Positions 23,939-33,099 are shown, counted from the stretch's first letter. The stretch is DNA of 64,000 nucleotides from Saccharibacillus endophyticus (GCF_013185185.1 NZ_JAAZWE010000002.1:310001-374000), one strand, 5' to 3'. Notes: generated by a model not told the origin, from the letters alone. Numbers and translations are program-made.

Positions 23939-25045
23939 TCAGCGGTGGTCAGCGCCGACCGCTTGGGAAATGCGGGTGAACCCGTCTGTTTGCAGCAGCC
24001 TTTTGAGTCCGGTATGCAATTGGCGGTTAATCTCCGGTCCCTTATAGATCATGGCCGTATAAATCTCGATCAGGCTTGCGCCTGCGCGAATTTTGGCATA
24101 AGCATCTTCGGGCGTAAAGATTCCGCCGCTGCCCACGATCGGCAGGCGTCCTTGCGTCTGGGCGTAAGCCCGACGCACGATCTCGGTCGAACGGCCGGTT
24201 AACGGTCGTCCGCTGAGTCCGCCCGCCTCCGCTCGGTTGACATGCGTCAAACCTTCGCGCGACAAGGTCGTGTTGGTCGCGATAAGACCGGATACGCCGC
24301 TCGAAGCAATAGCATCCACCGTCTCTTCCAACTCTTCGTCACCCAAATCCGGCGCGATCTTGACAAATACAGGTTTGGGCGAAGCCTCTCCTGCCTGGCT
24401 TGCCAGTTCGCTCGTCACCGCGGTCAACAGCTTGCGCAATTCATCGCCGTGCTGCAAACGACGTAAATCCGGCGTATTCGGAGAGCTGATATTGACGATA
24501 AAGAAATCCGCGTAGGGGTACAGTACCCGAATGCAGCGCTCGTAGTCGAGATAGGCTTCCTCGTTGGGGGTCGCCTTGTTTTTGCCGATATTGACGCCGA
24601 CCGGCACGGGACGATCCTTCAACGCAGCCAAACGAGCCGCCATTGCTTCCGCGCCTTCATTATTGAAGCCCATGCGATTGATCAGAGCTTCATCCGACGG
24701 AAGACGGAACAATCTCGGCTGTTCGTTGCCGGGTTGACTCAGCGGGGTCACGGTGCCGACTTCCATAAAGCCAAAGCCGACCGACGAAAATCCGGGAACC
24801 GCCTCGGCGTTTTTATCCAGTCCCGCAGCCAAGCCGATCGGAGACGGAAACGACAGTCCCGCCACTTCGGAAGCCAGCGCTTCGTCATGCTCCGTACCGT
24901 ACATTTTGCGCAGCAGAGTCAGTCCTCCAGGCGTGCTTGAAGCTCCACGCATGCCGTCAATGACGAGGTGATGGGCTTTTTCAGGGTCCATCCGGAAAAA
25001 CAGCGGTTTGGCTAGGCGTTCATACAGCAAGCGGTTCACTCCCAT
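23939..25045 (-). CDS. pyrD: Dihydroorotate dehydrogenase (quinone), class 2
   Basis: 368 residues from ATG 25045. N-terminal membrane-associating extension (NRLLYERLAKPLFFRMDPEKAHHLVIDGM), FMN-binding barrel with GLAAGLDKNAEAVPGFSSVGFGFMEVGTVTP, and the catalytic serine in NISSPNTPDLR that marks class 2 enzymes. Oxidises dihydroorotate to orotate with quinone as acceptor at the membrane, in pyrimidine synthesis. It stands outside any pyr operon here, next to an alarmone synthetase. Confidence 0.95.
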   Translation of the reverse strand: MGVNRLLYERLAKPLFFRMDPEKAHHLVIDGMRGASSTPGGLTLLRKMYGTEHDEALASEVAGLSFPSPIGLAAGLDKNAEAVPGFSSVGFGFMEVGTVTPLSQPGNEQPRLFRLPSDEALINRMGFNNEGAEAMAARLAALKDRPVPVGVNIGKNKATPNEEAYLDYERCIRVLYPYADFFIVNISSPNTPDLRRLQHGDELRKLLTAVTSELASQAGEASPKPVFVKIAPDLGDEELEETVDAIASSGVSGLIATNTTLSREGLTHVNRAEAGGLSGRPLTGRSTEIVRRAYAQTQGRLPIVGSGGIFTPEDAYAKIRAGASLIEIYTAMIYKGPEINRQLHTGLKRLLQTDGFTRISQAVGADHR

Positions 25046-25202
25046 TCTTCTCTTCTGACTCTTTAATTTTACTCGGAACCGCGTTAAAAGGAAAGCATTC
25101 CAGTCGCTTGTTTTCATGAAATAGCAGGCTCCGTTCCCTCTTACAATTCCGCGAAAAGAGACTTACAATAAAGGTATACGATATCCGAAGGAGACGATGA
25201 CA

Positions 25203-25340
25203 ATGGCCGTTAAACGCAAACCACCCGCCCTCCAACAAAAAAAGGAAGAAGTCAACCGCAAAGCCGCCCTCTGGATCGGCGCTAGTCTTGCTTTGATCAT
25301 TTTAGTCGTAAGCGCCTTAATTGTTTGGGCTCAACTCTGA
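25203..25340 (+). CDS. Small single-pass membrane protein
   Basis: A 45-residue frame beginning MAVKRKPPALQQKKEEVNRK, followed by a hydrophobic stretch (ALWIGASLALIILVVSALIVWA) that forms one transmembrane helix. AAGGAGACGATGACA gives a good RBS before ATG 25203, and a terminator follows. Basic N-terminus predicts a cytosolic N-end. Function unknown; similar tiny membrane proteins are frequent in Bacillales. Confidence 0.65.
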   Translation: MAVKRKPPALQQKKEEVNRKAALWIGASLALIILVVSALIVWAQL

Positions 25341-25373
25341 GTCTGTTCGTCTCGGATTCGATTCCCGGCACTT

Positions 25374-25412
25374 AGCCCGGTCTCCGGTTTTTATGCCGTA
25401 GCCGGGCTTTTC
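25374..25412. terminator. Terminator between convergent genes
   Basis: Stem AGCCCGG/CCGGGCT with internal GGTTTTTATGCC, followed by TTTTC; shared by the small membrane protein gene and the L,D-transpeptidase gene. Confidence 0.65.
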
Positions 25413-25440
25413 GTCTGTTGGAATCCGGTTCGTCCACGTC

Positions 25441-26787
25441 TTAATTCAGCCAGTGATAGATCTTCCGATCGTTCGTCTGGTCCTGACGGTCTTCCGTCTG
25501 GAAGCGCTGCTTCGGAATCGCGATTTCCTCGGGCAGCACATCGTCCGTCAACGTAACCTTCGTTCCGGCAGGGACCATGTCAAACAACTCCTCGACATCA
25601 TCCTTGTTCATGCGCACGCAGCCGTGCGACTCGTCGCCGCCGATGCTGCTGGGCACATTCGTGCCGTGAATCGCATAGTCGGTATCCGACAATTGCATCC
25701 CGCGGCTGCCGAATTCTCCGTTCGGCTTCCCGTTCGGATTGACCACTTTGTCGCTGACCGCGAACGTTCCCGTCGGCGTCTTGCTGCCGCCGAGTCCCAC
25801 TTCGTAATTGCGAAGCAGCACATTTCCGCTCACAACCGCAAGACGATGTCGGCTTCGGTCCACGATAATCTCAAGCGGCTGGTCCAGATAAGGGGTACCG
25901 CCAAGCGTCCCGGCCGAGACGGGACGCGCACCTTCTTCGGACAAAGGCGGCATTTCCTGACCGTAAGCCTGCCTTTTTAGCATCGTGGCAAAGGGATCGA
26001 AGGATCGACTCATGATCGGCGTCGAACCCGACATGACGTTATCGGGAAACGGCCGGTTCAATTCTTTCAAATCCTCCGGTATGCCGCCGCCCCCTTCGCG
26101 GTAAACGGCAACGGCCGAAGCGAGGGTGGCCAAGCTCTCTTGTTCGCTAACCCAAGCTTGAGCGGCTCGACGTTCTCCCCTTGAGACGTCGGCTTCGCAA
26201 TCGCAGGTGGTCGGATCGTAACTTCGAATCAGGCTTTCCGCCGATCCTTCGCCCGGCTCAAGCTCCGCGATCACCGGCATATTCTTGTTCCAGAGCAGCC
26301 ACTTTCCGTTTCGCTCCATGCCAAGCACGGAGGCCGGAACGGATCGTCCATCCTCCATATAAGCAGCAGCCGCGATGCCGATAGCTCTAGGTACGCCGAT
26401 CTCGGCCGCCGTGAAGACCGTTGACGGCATACCCGGATCTTCATCCATTCCCGCCGTAAACCTCGGCGCGCTCATCCCCGGCGCTTCGGCATAACGGAAG
26501 CCGGCAAGCAATAGCAGCACGGCAGCCAGCAGCCAAGCTCGGCGCTTGGCGATCGCCTTTTTCCGCTTTTGAGCCGCTTCCCGCAATTTTTCCTCATACT
26601 CGGCCAAAATATCTTCCGGCACATGCACGTGTTCATAAGCCTCGTAGACTTCCTGAGCCTGATTGAAACAGTAGTTGGCCTTGCCTTCTTGACCGTCGGC
26701 CGCATATTCCTTGCCTAACAAGTACCAGGCCATTTTGTTATCGGGATGTTCGCGCACATACTGCTTCAAATCGCGAAAACGGGTCAT
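25441..26787 (-). CDS. L,D-transpeptidase (YkuD) with TPR-like N-terminus
   Basis: 448 residues from ATG 26787 (AAAGGAGCG upstream). The N-terminal cytosolic helical part resembles a TPR repeat (NKMAWYLLGKEYAADGQEGKANYCFNQAQEVY). One membrane anchor lies at about residues 73-92 (RRAWLLAAVLLLLAGFRYA), then an extracellular linker region, and the YkuD domain in the last 150 residues with HGTNVPSSIGGDESHGCVRM (His and catalytic Cys). Makes 3-3 peptidoglycan cross-links or links protein to wall outside the membrane. The cytosolic TPR plus anchor arrangement is a Paenibacillaceae-like variant. Confidence 0.92.
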   Translation of the reverse strand: MTRFRDLKQYVREHPDNKMAWYLLGKEYAADGQEGKANYCFNQAQEVYEAYEHVHVPEDILAEYEEKLREAAQKRKKAIAKRRAWLLAAVLLLLAGFRYAEAPGMSAPRFTAGMDEDPGMPSTVFTAAEIGVPRAIGIAAAAYMEDGRSVPASVLGMERNGKWLLWNKNMPVIAELEPGEGSAESLIRSYDPTTCDCEADVSRGERRAAQAWVSEQESLATLASAVAVYREGGGGIPEDLKELNRPFPDNVMSGSTPIMSRSFDPFATMLKRQAYGQEMPPLSEEGARPVSAGTLGGTPYLDQPLEIIVDRSRHRLAVVSGNVLLRNYEVGLGGSKTPTGTFAVSDKVVNPNGKPNGEFGSRGMQLSDTDYAIHGTNVPSSIGGDESHGCVRMNKDDVEELFDMVPAGTKVTLTDDVLPEEIAIPKQRFQTEDRQDQTNDRKIYHWLN

Positions 26788-26842
26788 GGCCCTTCGCTCC
26801 TTTGCCGGAAAAGTACGCATTATCATTCAGCGGATTCCGTAA

Positions 26843-26883
26843 AAAAGCGCCTCCCGCCTGTACTTCAGGAGAGAGACGCTTTA
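26843..26883 (-). terminator. Terminator after the ferredoxin gene
   Basis: Leftward imperfect stem AAAGCGTCTC...GAGGCGCTTT with TTTT after it; 38 bp past the ferredoxin stop. Confidence 0.7.
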
Positions 26884-26921
26884 TCTCGGATCTGCCCTGT
26901 ATTCGGCGCTTTCGAGTCGAA

Positions 26922-27185
<264 letters not shown>

Positions 27186-27296
27186 CTATATCGGCAATAC
27201 TGATTCTCTTGTCAAGAAGCCATTCCCGTAAGAGCCTTCATCCCTCTAACTATAATATAAACTTTTTTTGATTTCAATCATTCTTACGCTTCATTT

Positions 27297-28583
27297 TCAT
27301 CGGTTTTCCTGATCCTTGCTGCGCTCGCCGTGAAAAGAAATCCCCGGCGAACGTCCCGCTTTCAATCGTTTGGTCCCGTCTTCTTCCAACATCCCGGCGA
27401 CCATCAAGGCATCCTCCCCGAACTTATCGCGCAGCTTGTCCATAATCTCGGTCAGCTTTTCCTTTTTCGGCTGCTGCTCGTAATCGAACAGGTCAAGCTG
27501 GATGGCCGCCGTGCTTTTGTCCGATAAATTCTGCGCGGCTACGCCAAGCAATCGAACCGGTTTGCCGTCGCCCCAGTGACGCAGATACAAGGCTTTGGCT
27601 TCCCTATAAATATCATCGGCGGCTTCGGTCGGAATATCCAGCGTTCTCGAGCGCGTGATCGTTTTCATTTCCGGCGTGCGAATCGTGATCTGCACCGATC
27701 CCGCCAGCAAATGCTGCTTGCGCATACGCCTGGCTACCTGATCGCTCAAATTCAATATTACTCGAAGCGCTTCGGCGGATTCGGCCACGTCGTAAGGAAG
27801 CGTGGTTGTATGCCCTACGGATTTGCTAGGTTCGGGAACCGACTGTACCTCCGAATGATCTTTTCCGTTCGCGGCACGCTTCATCCAGACTCCGAATACG
27901 CCGAACGAAACTTGAAGGCGCTTTTCGTCTGTTCGTGCCAGCTCCCCGATCGTTCGAATTCCCATGCGGTTTAGCTTTTCGGCCGTTTTGGCTCCTATGC
28001 CGAATAGTTCCCCGCACGGCTTGCTCCACAGCGTTTGCGGCAAATCGCGAATCCGAAGCACGGAGATGCCGCTGGGCTTTTTCATATCCGAAGCCATCTT
28101 CGCCAGCAGCTTATTCGGCGCTACGCCGATCGAGCAAGGCAGCGACAGCTCGTTTTGGATACGCCGCTGAATCTCTTCTGCAATTTCGAGCGGCGTGCCG
28201 AACTGCCTGGAACCGGTGATGTCCATATAACATTCATCAATGGAGGTTGCTTCGATCAGAGGCGTATAGTTATAGAGAATCTCGCGAAAAGCTCTCGAGT
28301 ATGCCCGATACAACCGAAAATCCGGCTTAATGAGGATCAACGACGGACAGAGCCGCTGCGCCTGATTCACGGTCATGCCGGTGCGCACGCCTTTCCGCCT
28401 CGCCGGGTAGGAGCTGGTGACGACAATGCCGCGCCGCTTCTCGCTATCCCCGGCAACAGCCGTCATTTTACCGCGATACAGCTCCGGCTGCTCCGCTTCA
28501 TGCACCGAACAGTAAAAGGCATTCATATCGACATGCAAAATAACCCGCCCTTTTGACGGATAATACCGCTCGACGTTCTCCAT
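27297..28583 (-). CDS. dinB: DNA polymerase IV (Y family)
   Basis: 428 residues. Catalytic carboxylates in HVDMNAFYCSVHEAE and ATSIDECYMDITG; steric and helix-hairpin-helix segment around FGIGAKTAEKLNRMGIRTIGELA; little-finger domain beyond residue 240. No clear beta-clamp peptide is assigned. Translesion polymerase of the SOS/mutagenesis type. RBS AGGAGGTGGGTAGGA precedes ATG 28583. No LexA box was recognised upstream. Confidence 0.93.
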   Translation of the reverse strand: MENVERYYPSKGRVILHVDMNAFYCSVHEAEQPELYRGKMTAVAGDSEKRRGIVVTSSYPARRKGVRTGMTVNQAQRLCPSLILIKPDFRLYRAYSRAFREILYNYTPLIEATSIDECYMDITGSRQFGTPLEIAEEIQRRIQNELSLPCSIGVAPNKLLAKMASDMKKPSGISVLRIRDLPQTLWSKPCGELFGIGAKTAEKLNRMGIRTIGELARTDEKRLQVSFGVFGVWMKRAANGKDHSEVQSVPEPSKSVGHTTTLPYDVAESAEALRVILNLSDQVARRMRKQHLLAGSVQITIRTPEMKTITRSRTLDIPTEAADDIYREAKALYLRHWGDGKPVRLLGVAAQNLSDKSTAAIQLDLFDYEQQPKKEKLTEIMDKLRDKFGEDALMVAGMLEEDGTKRLKAGRSPGISFHGERSKDQENR

Positions 28584-28683
28584 TCCTACCCACCTCCTTT
28601 TTGTCGGGTTCGTTGATTTCCATTTTTCTATTTTACAACATCGGAAGCCGTACCGGCCGTTTTCCGACTATAAATTTCCGACA

Positions 28684-29055
28684 TTATTCCGGTTTCTCTT
28701 CTGCATGCCGCGTCCTTGAATCTTTCAATCGATCCCCATGCGCCTCGCCCCAATTTTTCATGAACAAAATCATGGGCGCCAACGTCTCTCCGAACTCCGT
28801 CAACGAATATTCGACTCGCGGCGGTACTTCAGGATACACCTCGCGATGCACGATCCCGTCCCGCTCCAACTCCCTTAATTGCAAGGTCAGCATGAACGGC
28901 GTGATCTCCGGATATAGTTTGCGAAATTCGCCGAATCGCCTTGGACTCTCCAGCAGATGATACAGCAGAATCCCTTTCCATTTCCCGCCGATTACAGTAA
29001 GCGTCGTGCCCACGGGACAGCCTTCGAGTGTCGGTACAAGCTTCGATCCGCGCAT
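28684..29055 (-). CDS. HxlR family regulator with N-terminal cysteine
   Basis: 123 residues from ATG 29055, chosen over ATG 29073 because AAAGGGTGGAGAAG precedes only the former. Winged-helix HxlR domain: LEGCPVGTTLTVIGGKWKGILLYHLLESPRRFGEF and ITPFMLTLQLRELERDGIVHR. The single Cys (C13) in EGCPVG matches the position used for thiol sensing in YodB/HypR-type members. The divergent oxidoreductase gene is the natural target, so response to quinones or disulfide stress is a reasonable inference. Confidence 0.9.
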   Translation of the reverse strand: MRGSKLVPTLEGCPVGTTLTVIGGKWKGILLYHLLESPRRFGEFRKLYPEITPFMLTLQLRELERDGIVHREVYPEVPPRVEYSLTEFGETLAPMILFMKNWGEAHGDRLKDSRTRHAEEKPE

Positions 29056-29112
29056 CTTCTCCACCCTTTGCATAGTACGTTTTTTAGTAGTGAGTTTGAA
29101 AATTCTGCGTAC

Positions 29113-29142
29113 TTTTCAATCCTGCTTACCTCTTTCTATACT
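29113..29142 (+). promoter_or_regulatory. Promoter region of the oxidoreductase gene
   Basis: -10 TATACT at 29137-29142; the -35 (TTTTCA, 29113-29118) is weak, as expected for a regulated promoter. AGTACG (29069-29074) and CGTACT (29108-29113) form an inverted pair near it that could be HxlR half-sites. Confidence 0.4.
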
Positions 29143-29185
29143 AGCAGCATGCCCCAATTAAATCTAAGGTTATGGAAAGGATGAT

Positions 29186-30184
29186 ATGGCCATGAAAGCA
29201 ATCACGCATGAAGGATCGGGCGGCCACGAACGGCTGAAATTCACCGATGCGGCAGACAGACGTCCAGGCTCGAATGAAATCAAGGTTCGCCTAAAAAGCG
29301 CCGGGCTCAATCACAGGGATTTATTTGTTATGCAGGATCGCCCGCAGCCGGACTTGTCCTGGATTCCGGGTTCGGACGGTGCAGGAACGATTGAAGAAAT
29401 CGGCCCGGAGGTTGAAGGGTTTTCGGTTGGAAAAGAAGTCGTGATTCACCCTACGTTGGGTTGGAAGCGCTCAGCCGATCTCCCTAAAGTTCCTGAAATT
29501 TTAGGCGGACCTACAGACGGAACCTTTGCCGAATTTGTGACGATCCCGGCGGAAAACGTTTTTCCCAAACCGACCTTTCTAAGTTGGGCAGAAGCGGGTG
29601 TTCTTCCGTTATCCGCGCTCACTGCCTATCGGGCGCTGTTCAGCCAAGGAAAACTTCAAGCGGGAGAACATCTGCTCATTCCCGGCATCGGCGGAGGCGT
29701 GGCGAGTTATGCGCTGATGATGGCAAAAGCGATAAGGGCATCGGTGACCGTCACTTCAAGAAGCAAAGAAAAACTGCGCAAAGCGATAGAACTGGAAGCA
29801 GATTATGGAATGGACAGCGGAGCGGATTGGGCTGCCGACCCGAATATGCATAAGGTAGATCTGATTCTCGACAGCATCGGCGGAGCCGTCTTCCCCCGCT
29901 TTTTCCCTTTATTGAATCCAGGCGGACGAATCGTCAGTCTCGGAGCCGGCACGGAAGCGCAAATCGAGTTGTCGTTACGCGAATTATTCTTTTCCCAGTT
30001 TAGTCTGATCGGAACTTCGATGGGCAGCCGGGAAGAATTTATCGAAATGCTTCATTTTATCGAGACCCATCGTATTCGCCCTGTCGTGGACTCCGTATAC
30101 CCGCTCTCCGATACAGCCAAAGCCTTCGACAGGCTGACTTCCGGCGAGCAATTCGGTAACGTTTCCATTTCAATCGCACGATAG
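29186..30184 (+). CDS. MDR-family (quinone oxidoreductase-like) NADPH oxidoreductase
   Basis: 332 residues. GroES-like N-terminal domain (KSAGLNHRDLFVMQDR) lacks the zinc-ligand cysteines of true alcohol dehydrogenases. Rossmann domain with LIPGIGGGVASYALMMAKA (glycine-rich, about residues 160-178). This places it with the zinc-free quinone reductases and enoyl reductases of the MDR superfamily. Divergent from the HxlR-type regulator, fitting a role in reduction of reactive carbonyls or quinones. Confidence 0.88.
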   Translation: MAMKAITHEGSGGHERLKFTDAADRRPGSNEIKVRLKSAGLNHRDLFVMQDRPQPDLSWIPGSDGAGTIEEIGPEVEGFSVGKEVVIHPTLGWKRSADLPKVPEILGGPTDGTFAEFVTIPAENVFPKPTFLSWAEAGVLPLSALTAYRALFSQGKLQAGEHLLIPGIGGGVASYALMMAKAIRASVTVTSRSKEKLRKAIELEADYGMDSGADWAADPNMHKVDLILDSIGGAVFPRFFPLLNPGGRIVSLGAGTEAQIELSLRELFFSQFSLIGTSMGSREEFIEMLHFIETHRIRPVVDSVYPLSDTAKAFDRLTSGEQFGNVSISIAR

Positions 30185-30198
30185 TTGAGCAAGGCTTC

Positions 30199-30224
30199 GT
30201 CCGCCTTGTGCGGACAGTCTTTTC
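30199..30224 (+). terminator. Terminator after the oxidoreductase gene
   Basis: Stem GTCCGC/GCGGAC with CTTGT loop, then AGTCTTTTC; 15 bp past the stop. Confidence 0.65.
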
Positions 30225-30285
30225 GGGCTTCCTTTTCTTCCGTAAAATTTGTTAACCCGAGTACTATACCGGTTTAAAGCGTTCA

Positions 30286-30294
30286 TGCTATAAT
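30286..30294 (+). promoter_or_regulatory. Extended -10 promoter of cimA
   Basis: TGCTATAAT is an extended -10 element; no good -35 is found at 16-18 bp. Start codon of cimA lies about 34 bp downstream. Confidence 0.5.
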
Positions 30295-30327
30295 CGACAA
30301 TTAATACGGACGGAAGGGAGCAGTTCC

Positions 30328-31944
30328 ATGACGCGTTCCATCACCATTTTCGATACGACACTCAGGGACGGCACACAGGGCGAAGGCATCAGCCTGTCTG
30401 CCGATGACAAGTTAAAGATCGCCGTCAAGCTCGACGAACTCGGCGTGCATTATATCGAAGGAGGCAACCCCGGCAGCAACGGCAAGGACGTGGAGTTCTT
30501 CCGTCGAGTCAAAGAGCTGAATCTCCGGGCGAAGATCGTCGCTTTCGGCAGCACGCGCCGCAAAGGCGCCTCGGTCGAAGACGATGAAAATTTGCGACTG
30601 ATCGCCGAATCGGGCGTGCAGGCTGCCTCACTGGTCGGAAAAGCTTGGGATTTCCATGTCCATACGGCGCTTCAGACGACGCCGGAAGAAAATTTGGCCA
30701 TGATCGGCGATTCGATTGCTTATCTGAAACATCGGGGACTGGAAGTCTTGTTCGACGCCGAGCACTTTTTCGACGGATACAAAAATAACCGAGACTATGC
30801 AAAAACCGTGCTGCGAACGGCTTCCGAAGCAGGAGCGGATTGGCTGGTGCTGTGCGACACCAACGGGGGAACGATGCCGCACGAGATCCGCGAGATCGTA
30901 ACGGCTCTTGCGGCCGAGATGCCGGATGCACGCTTGGGCATTCATACGCATAACGATTGCGAGCTGGCCGTCGCCAATGCACTCAGTGCGATATCTGCCG
31001 GAGCGTTACAGGTTCAGGGTACGATTAACGGTTACGGAGAACGCTGCGGCAACGCCAATCTGTGTTCGGTCATCCCGAATCTTCAGCTCAAACTCAACTT
31101 GCCCTGTTTGCCTGAAGAAAAGCTCGCGCAGCTCGTTCCGGTTGCCCGTTATGTCAGCGAGATTGCCAACGTACACATGCCGACCGGTCAGCCTTATGTA
31201 GGGAGTTCAGCATTTGCGCACAAAGGCGGCATTCACGTCTCCGCCATCCTGCGCGACTCCCGTACCTATGAGCATATTGCTCCGGAGCTTGTCGGCAATA
31301 AGCAGCGGGTGCTCGTTTCCGAACTTGCCGGTCAAAGCAACCTAATCTCCAAAGCAAAAGAACTGGGGATTGAACTTGATCCGAAAAGCCCGCAAGCCGC
31401 CGAAACAATCGGACGAATCAAGGAGCTTGAGCATCGCGGTTACCAATTCGAAGGCGCCGACGCTTCGCTTGAGCTGCTGCTTCGCGAAGCCGGCGGCGAA
31501 GTACGGGAATTATTCGTTTTCGAGTCATTCAAAATGCTTGTGGAAAAGTCGGCGGGAAAACCGGTCGTATCGGAAGCCTTCGTTAAACTTCGTATCGGCG
31601 GAGAAAGCTTGTATACCGCCGGAGAAGGCAATGGTCCGGTCAATGCGCTCGACAATGCGCTGCGCAAGGCGCTGCTTCAGTACTATCCGCAGCTCACCGA
31701 TATGCACTTGAGCGATTATAAGGTTCGGGTGCTCGATGACAAGGAAGCGACAGCTTCCAAAGTTCGCGTATTGATCGAGTCCAGAGATGCCGAAGACGTA
31801 TGGAGCACCGTCGGGGTATCAGGCAATGTCATCGAAGCCAGTTGGGAAGCCCTCGTCGACAGTATGCGTTACGCGCTCCTCGGTCAAGAACCTGCTGCAT
31901 CCGTAGCAGCCGCGGAGCCGCGCCCCGGTCTGCTCAACCATTAA
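30328..31944 (+). CDS. cimA: (R)-citramalate synthase
   Basis: 538 residues. HMGL-like barrel with IFDTTLRDGTQGEGISLS (metal and catalytic residues RD), GGNPGSNGKD and DAEHFFDGYKNNRDYA, which separate citramalate synthases from 2-isopropylmalate synthases; HTHNDCELAVANA gives the metal-binding HxH. The C-terminal LeuA dimer regulatory domain (from about residue 390) is present, predicting feedback inhibition by isoleucine. Condenses pyruvate and acetyl-CoA: a threonine-independent route to 2-oxobutyrate and isoleucine. RBS GGAAGGGAGCAGTTCC precedes ATG 30328. Confidence 0.93.
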   Translation: MTRSITIFDTTLRDGTQGEGISLSADDKLKIAVKLDELGVHYIEGGNPGSNGKDVEFFRRVKELNLRAKIVAFGSTRRKGASVEDDENLRLIAESGVQAASLVGKAWDFHVHTALQTTPEENLAMIGDSIAYLKHRGLEVLFDAEHFFDGYKNNRDYAKTVLRTASEAGADWLVLCDTNGGTMPHEIREIVTALAAEMPDARLGIHTHNDCELAVANALSAISAGALQVQGTINGYGERCGNANLCSVIPNLQLKLNLPCLPEEKLAQLVPVARYVSEIANVHMPTGQPYVGSSAFAHKGGIHVSAILRDSRTYEHIAPELVGNKQRVLVSELAGQSNLISKAKELGIELDPKSPQAAETIGRIKELEHRGYQFEGADASLELLLREAGGEVRELFVFESFKMLVEKSAGKPVVSEAFVKLRIGGESLYTAGEGNGPVNALDNALRKALLQYYPQLTDMHLSDYKVRVLDDKEATASKVRVLIESRDAEDVWSTVGVSGNVIEASWEALVDSMRYALLGQEPAASVAAAEPRPGLLNH

Positions 31945-31954
31945 CCCGCAAACA

Positions 31955-31988
31955 AAAAAGCGGCTTTCCGCCGTAGCGGAAAGCCCAG
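31955..31988. terminator. Hairpin after cimA, terminator in leftward sense
   Basis: Stem GGCTTTCCGC/GCGGAAAGCC with loop CGTA, 10 bp past the cimA stop. The A-run lies on the left, so the U-tract exists only for leftward transcripts; rightward it is a hairpin without a U-run. Confidence 0.65.
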
Positions 31989-32008
31989 TATGAGAGGGGT
32001 AAACATGG

Positions 32009-32224
32009 GTGGCAAGCTTCGAGGGAACAACGCTTGGATTGATCGTCAGTACCGGTACCCGGTCAGGAATCCGGTCTTACAATCCATACTCGCTCCGTTC
32101 AAGGCTTGCGGGTCAAACATTGGGTGTTCAAAACCCGCTTCGAAATGAAGGACATCATTTCGGTGCAGGGAATTTCGCAGCGGGCGGCATGCGAAGCGGA
32201 CTCGTAATCCGTTTCGCACCGTAG
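32009..32224 (+). CDS. Possible small protein or non-coding RNA (uncertain)
   Basis: A 71-codon frame starts with GTG 32009, 9 nt after AGAGGGG. An alternative ATG at 32005 in another frame would give 47 residues. The 71-aa product (ASFEGTTLGLIVSTGTRSG...) matches nothing I recognise. The same DNA folds into successive hairpins: 32108-32138 (GCGGGT/ACCCGC), 32141-32162 (CGAAATGA/TCATTTCG) and 32191-32217 (GCGAAGCGGA/TCCGTTTCGC). These fit a structured RNA at least as well as a protein. Confidence 0.3.
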   Translation: MASFEGTTLGLIVSTGTRSGIRSYNPYSLRSRLAGQTLGVQNPLRNEGHHFGAGNFAAGGMRSGLVIRFAP

Positions 32225-32278
32225 CGCCAGACCCGCCGCTTTTCCGATTTTGATTGCCGTTCATCAAATTGCATGATC

Positions 32279-32343
32279 CCGCATAAAGCCAGGCAGCTGT
32301 TTCGCTTAAAACGAAATCCGGCCGAACTTCATGCGGTATTTTT
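32279..32343 (+). terminator. Branched terminator-like hairpin
   Basis: Stem CCGCATAAAG/CTTCATGCGG (9 of 10 paired) encloses a smaller hairpin TTTCGCTTAAAACGAAA and is followed by TATTTTT. In the rightward sense it would end a transcript from the 32.0 kb region. Confidence 0.5.
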
Positions 32344-32361
32344 CAGATGCCATTCATTCCA

Positions 32362-33099
32362 TCAGGTATGGCTCAGATGGGCGTACAGATCGCCAAGCGT
32401 AGAGATTTGACTTTCCCTCACCCGCTCCATATAACCGCCCCATAGCTTTGCCGTCATCAAAGAATCGCCCAAGGCATGATGGCGTTCTTTGATTTCGATG
32501 CCCTCCTCTACCAATAACTCGTCCAGACCATATCCCGATCTTGTCGGGTCAAGCAGCTTCGCGATCATCATGGTATCGATCACGCGGTGCGTAAGATGAG
32601 CCTTGGAAGTTTTCCAAAGCGCGGTATTCAAAAAAGCTTTGTCATGGGCACTGGCATGCGCGATTAACACGGAATGTCCGATAAAAGCCATAAAATCATG
32701 CAGCCCTTCAATCAAAGAAGGCGCATCTTCCACCATCGCCGGCGTAATGCCCGTCAAATCCGTGATGTGCGGAGGAATATCGATGCGCGGATTGACCAGC
32801 GTATAAAACGTCTCGTCTTCCAGCACCTCTCCTCCCCTCATCTTGACGGCGCCGAACGATAGAATCTCGTCCCCCTTTTGACAATTGAAACCTGTCGTCT
32901 CCAAATCGAACACCACGGTCTCCAATTCATTCAGCGGAGTAATCAAAGCTTCCGGTCTTCGCTGTTCCCGGCTGAGCGAGCGGATGAATGCCATCTGATG
33001 GGCACTCTGTCCCCCGAATACCGACGCTACCGCCGAAGGAACGCCCCCGCCGCGCAGCATGTTCCAAAATCCGCTTCTCGACCCAGCCGGTCCCTTCAT
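32362..33099 (-). CDS. DnaQ-like 3'-5' exonuclease (DEDDh)
   Basis: 245 residues. Exo I TVVFDLETTGF, Exo II HVLIAHASAHDKAFL-type segment (SVLIAHASAHD) and Exo III HHALGDSLMTAKL supply D, E, D, H, D. Related to the epsilon subunit of Pol III, but the polymerase in this phylum carries its own exonuclease, so a repair or RNA role is likely. Start ATG 33099 overlaps the DUF294 gene by 4 nt. The DUF294-exonuclease pair is a widespread conserved arrangement. Confidence 0.9.
   Translation of the reverse strand: MKGPAGSRSGFWNMLRGGGVPSAVASVFGGQSAHQMAFIRSLSREQRRPEALITPLNELETVVFDLETTGFNCQKGDEILSFGAVKMRGGEVLEDETFYTLVNPRIDIPPHITDLTGITPAMVEDAPSLIEGLHDFMAFIGHSVLIAHASAHDKAFLNTALWKTSKAHLTHRVIDTMMIAKLLDPTRSGYGLDELLVEEGIEIKERHHALGDSLMTAKLWGGYMERVRESQISTLGDLYAHLSHT

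Noticed and set aside
32187..32222. tRNA-like anticodon arm (GCGGA-CTCGTAA-TCCGT)
   Set aside because: Loop and stem resemble a tRNA-Thr(CGT) arm, but no matching acceptor, D or T arms exist around it.
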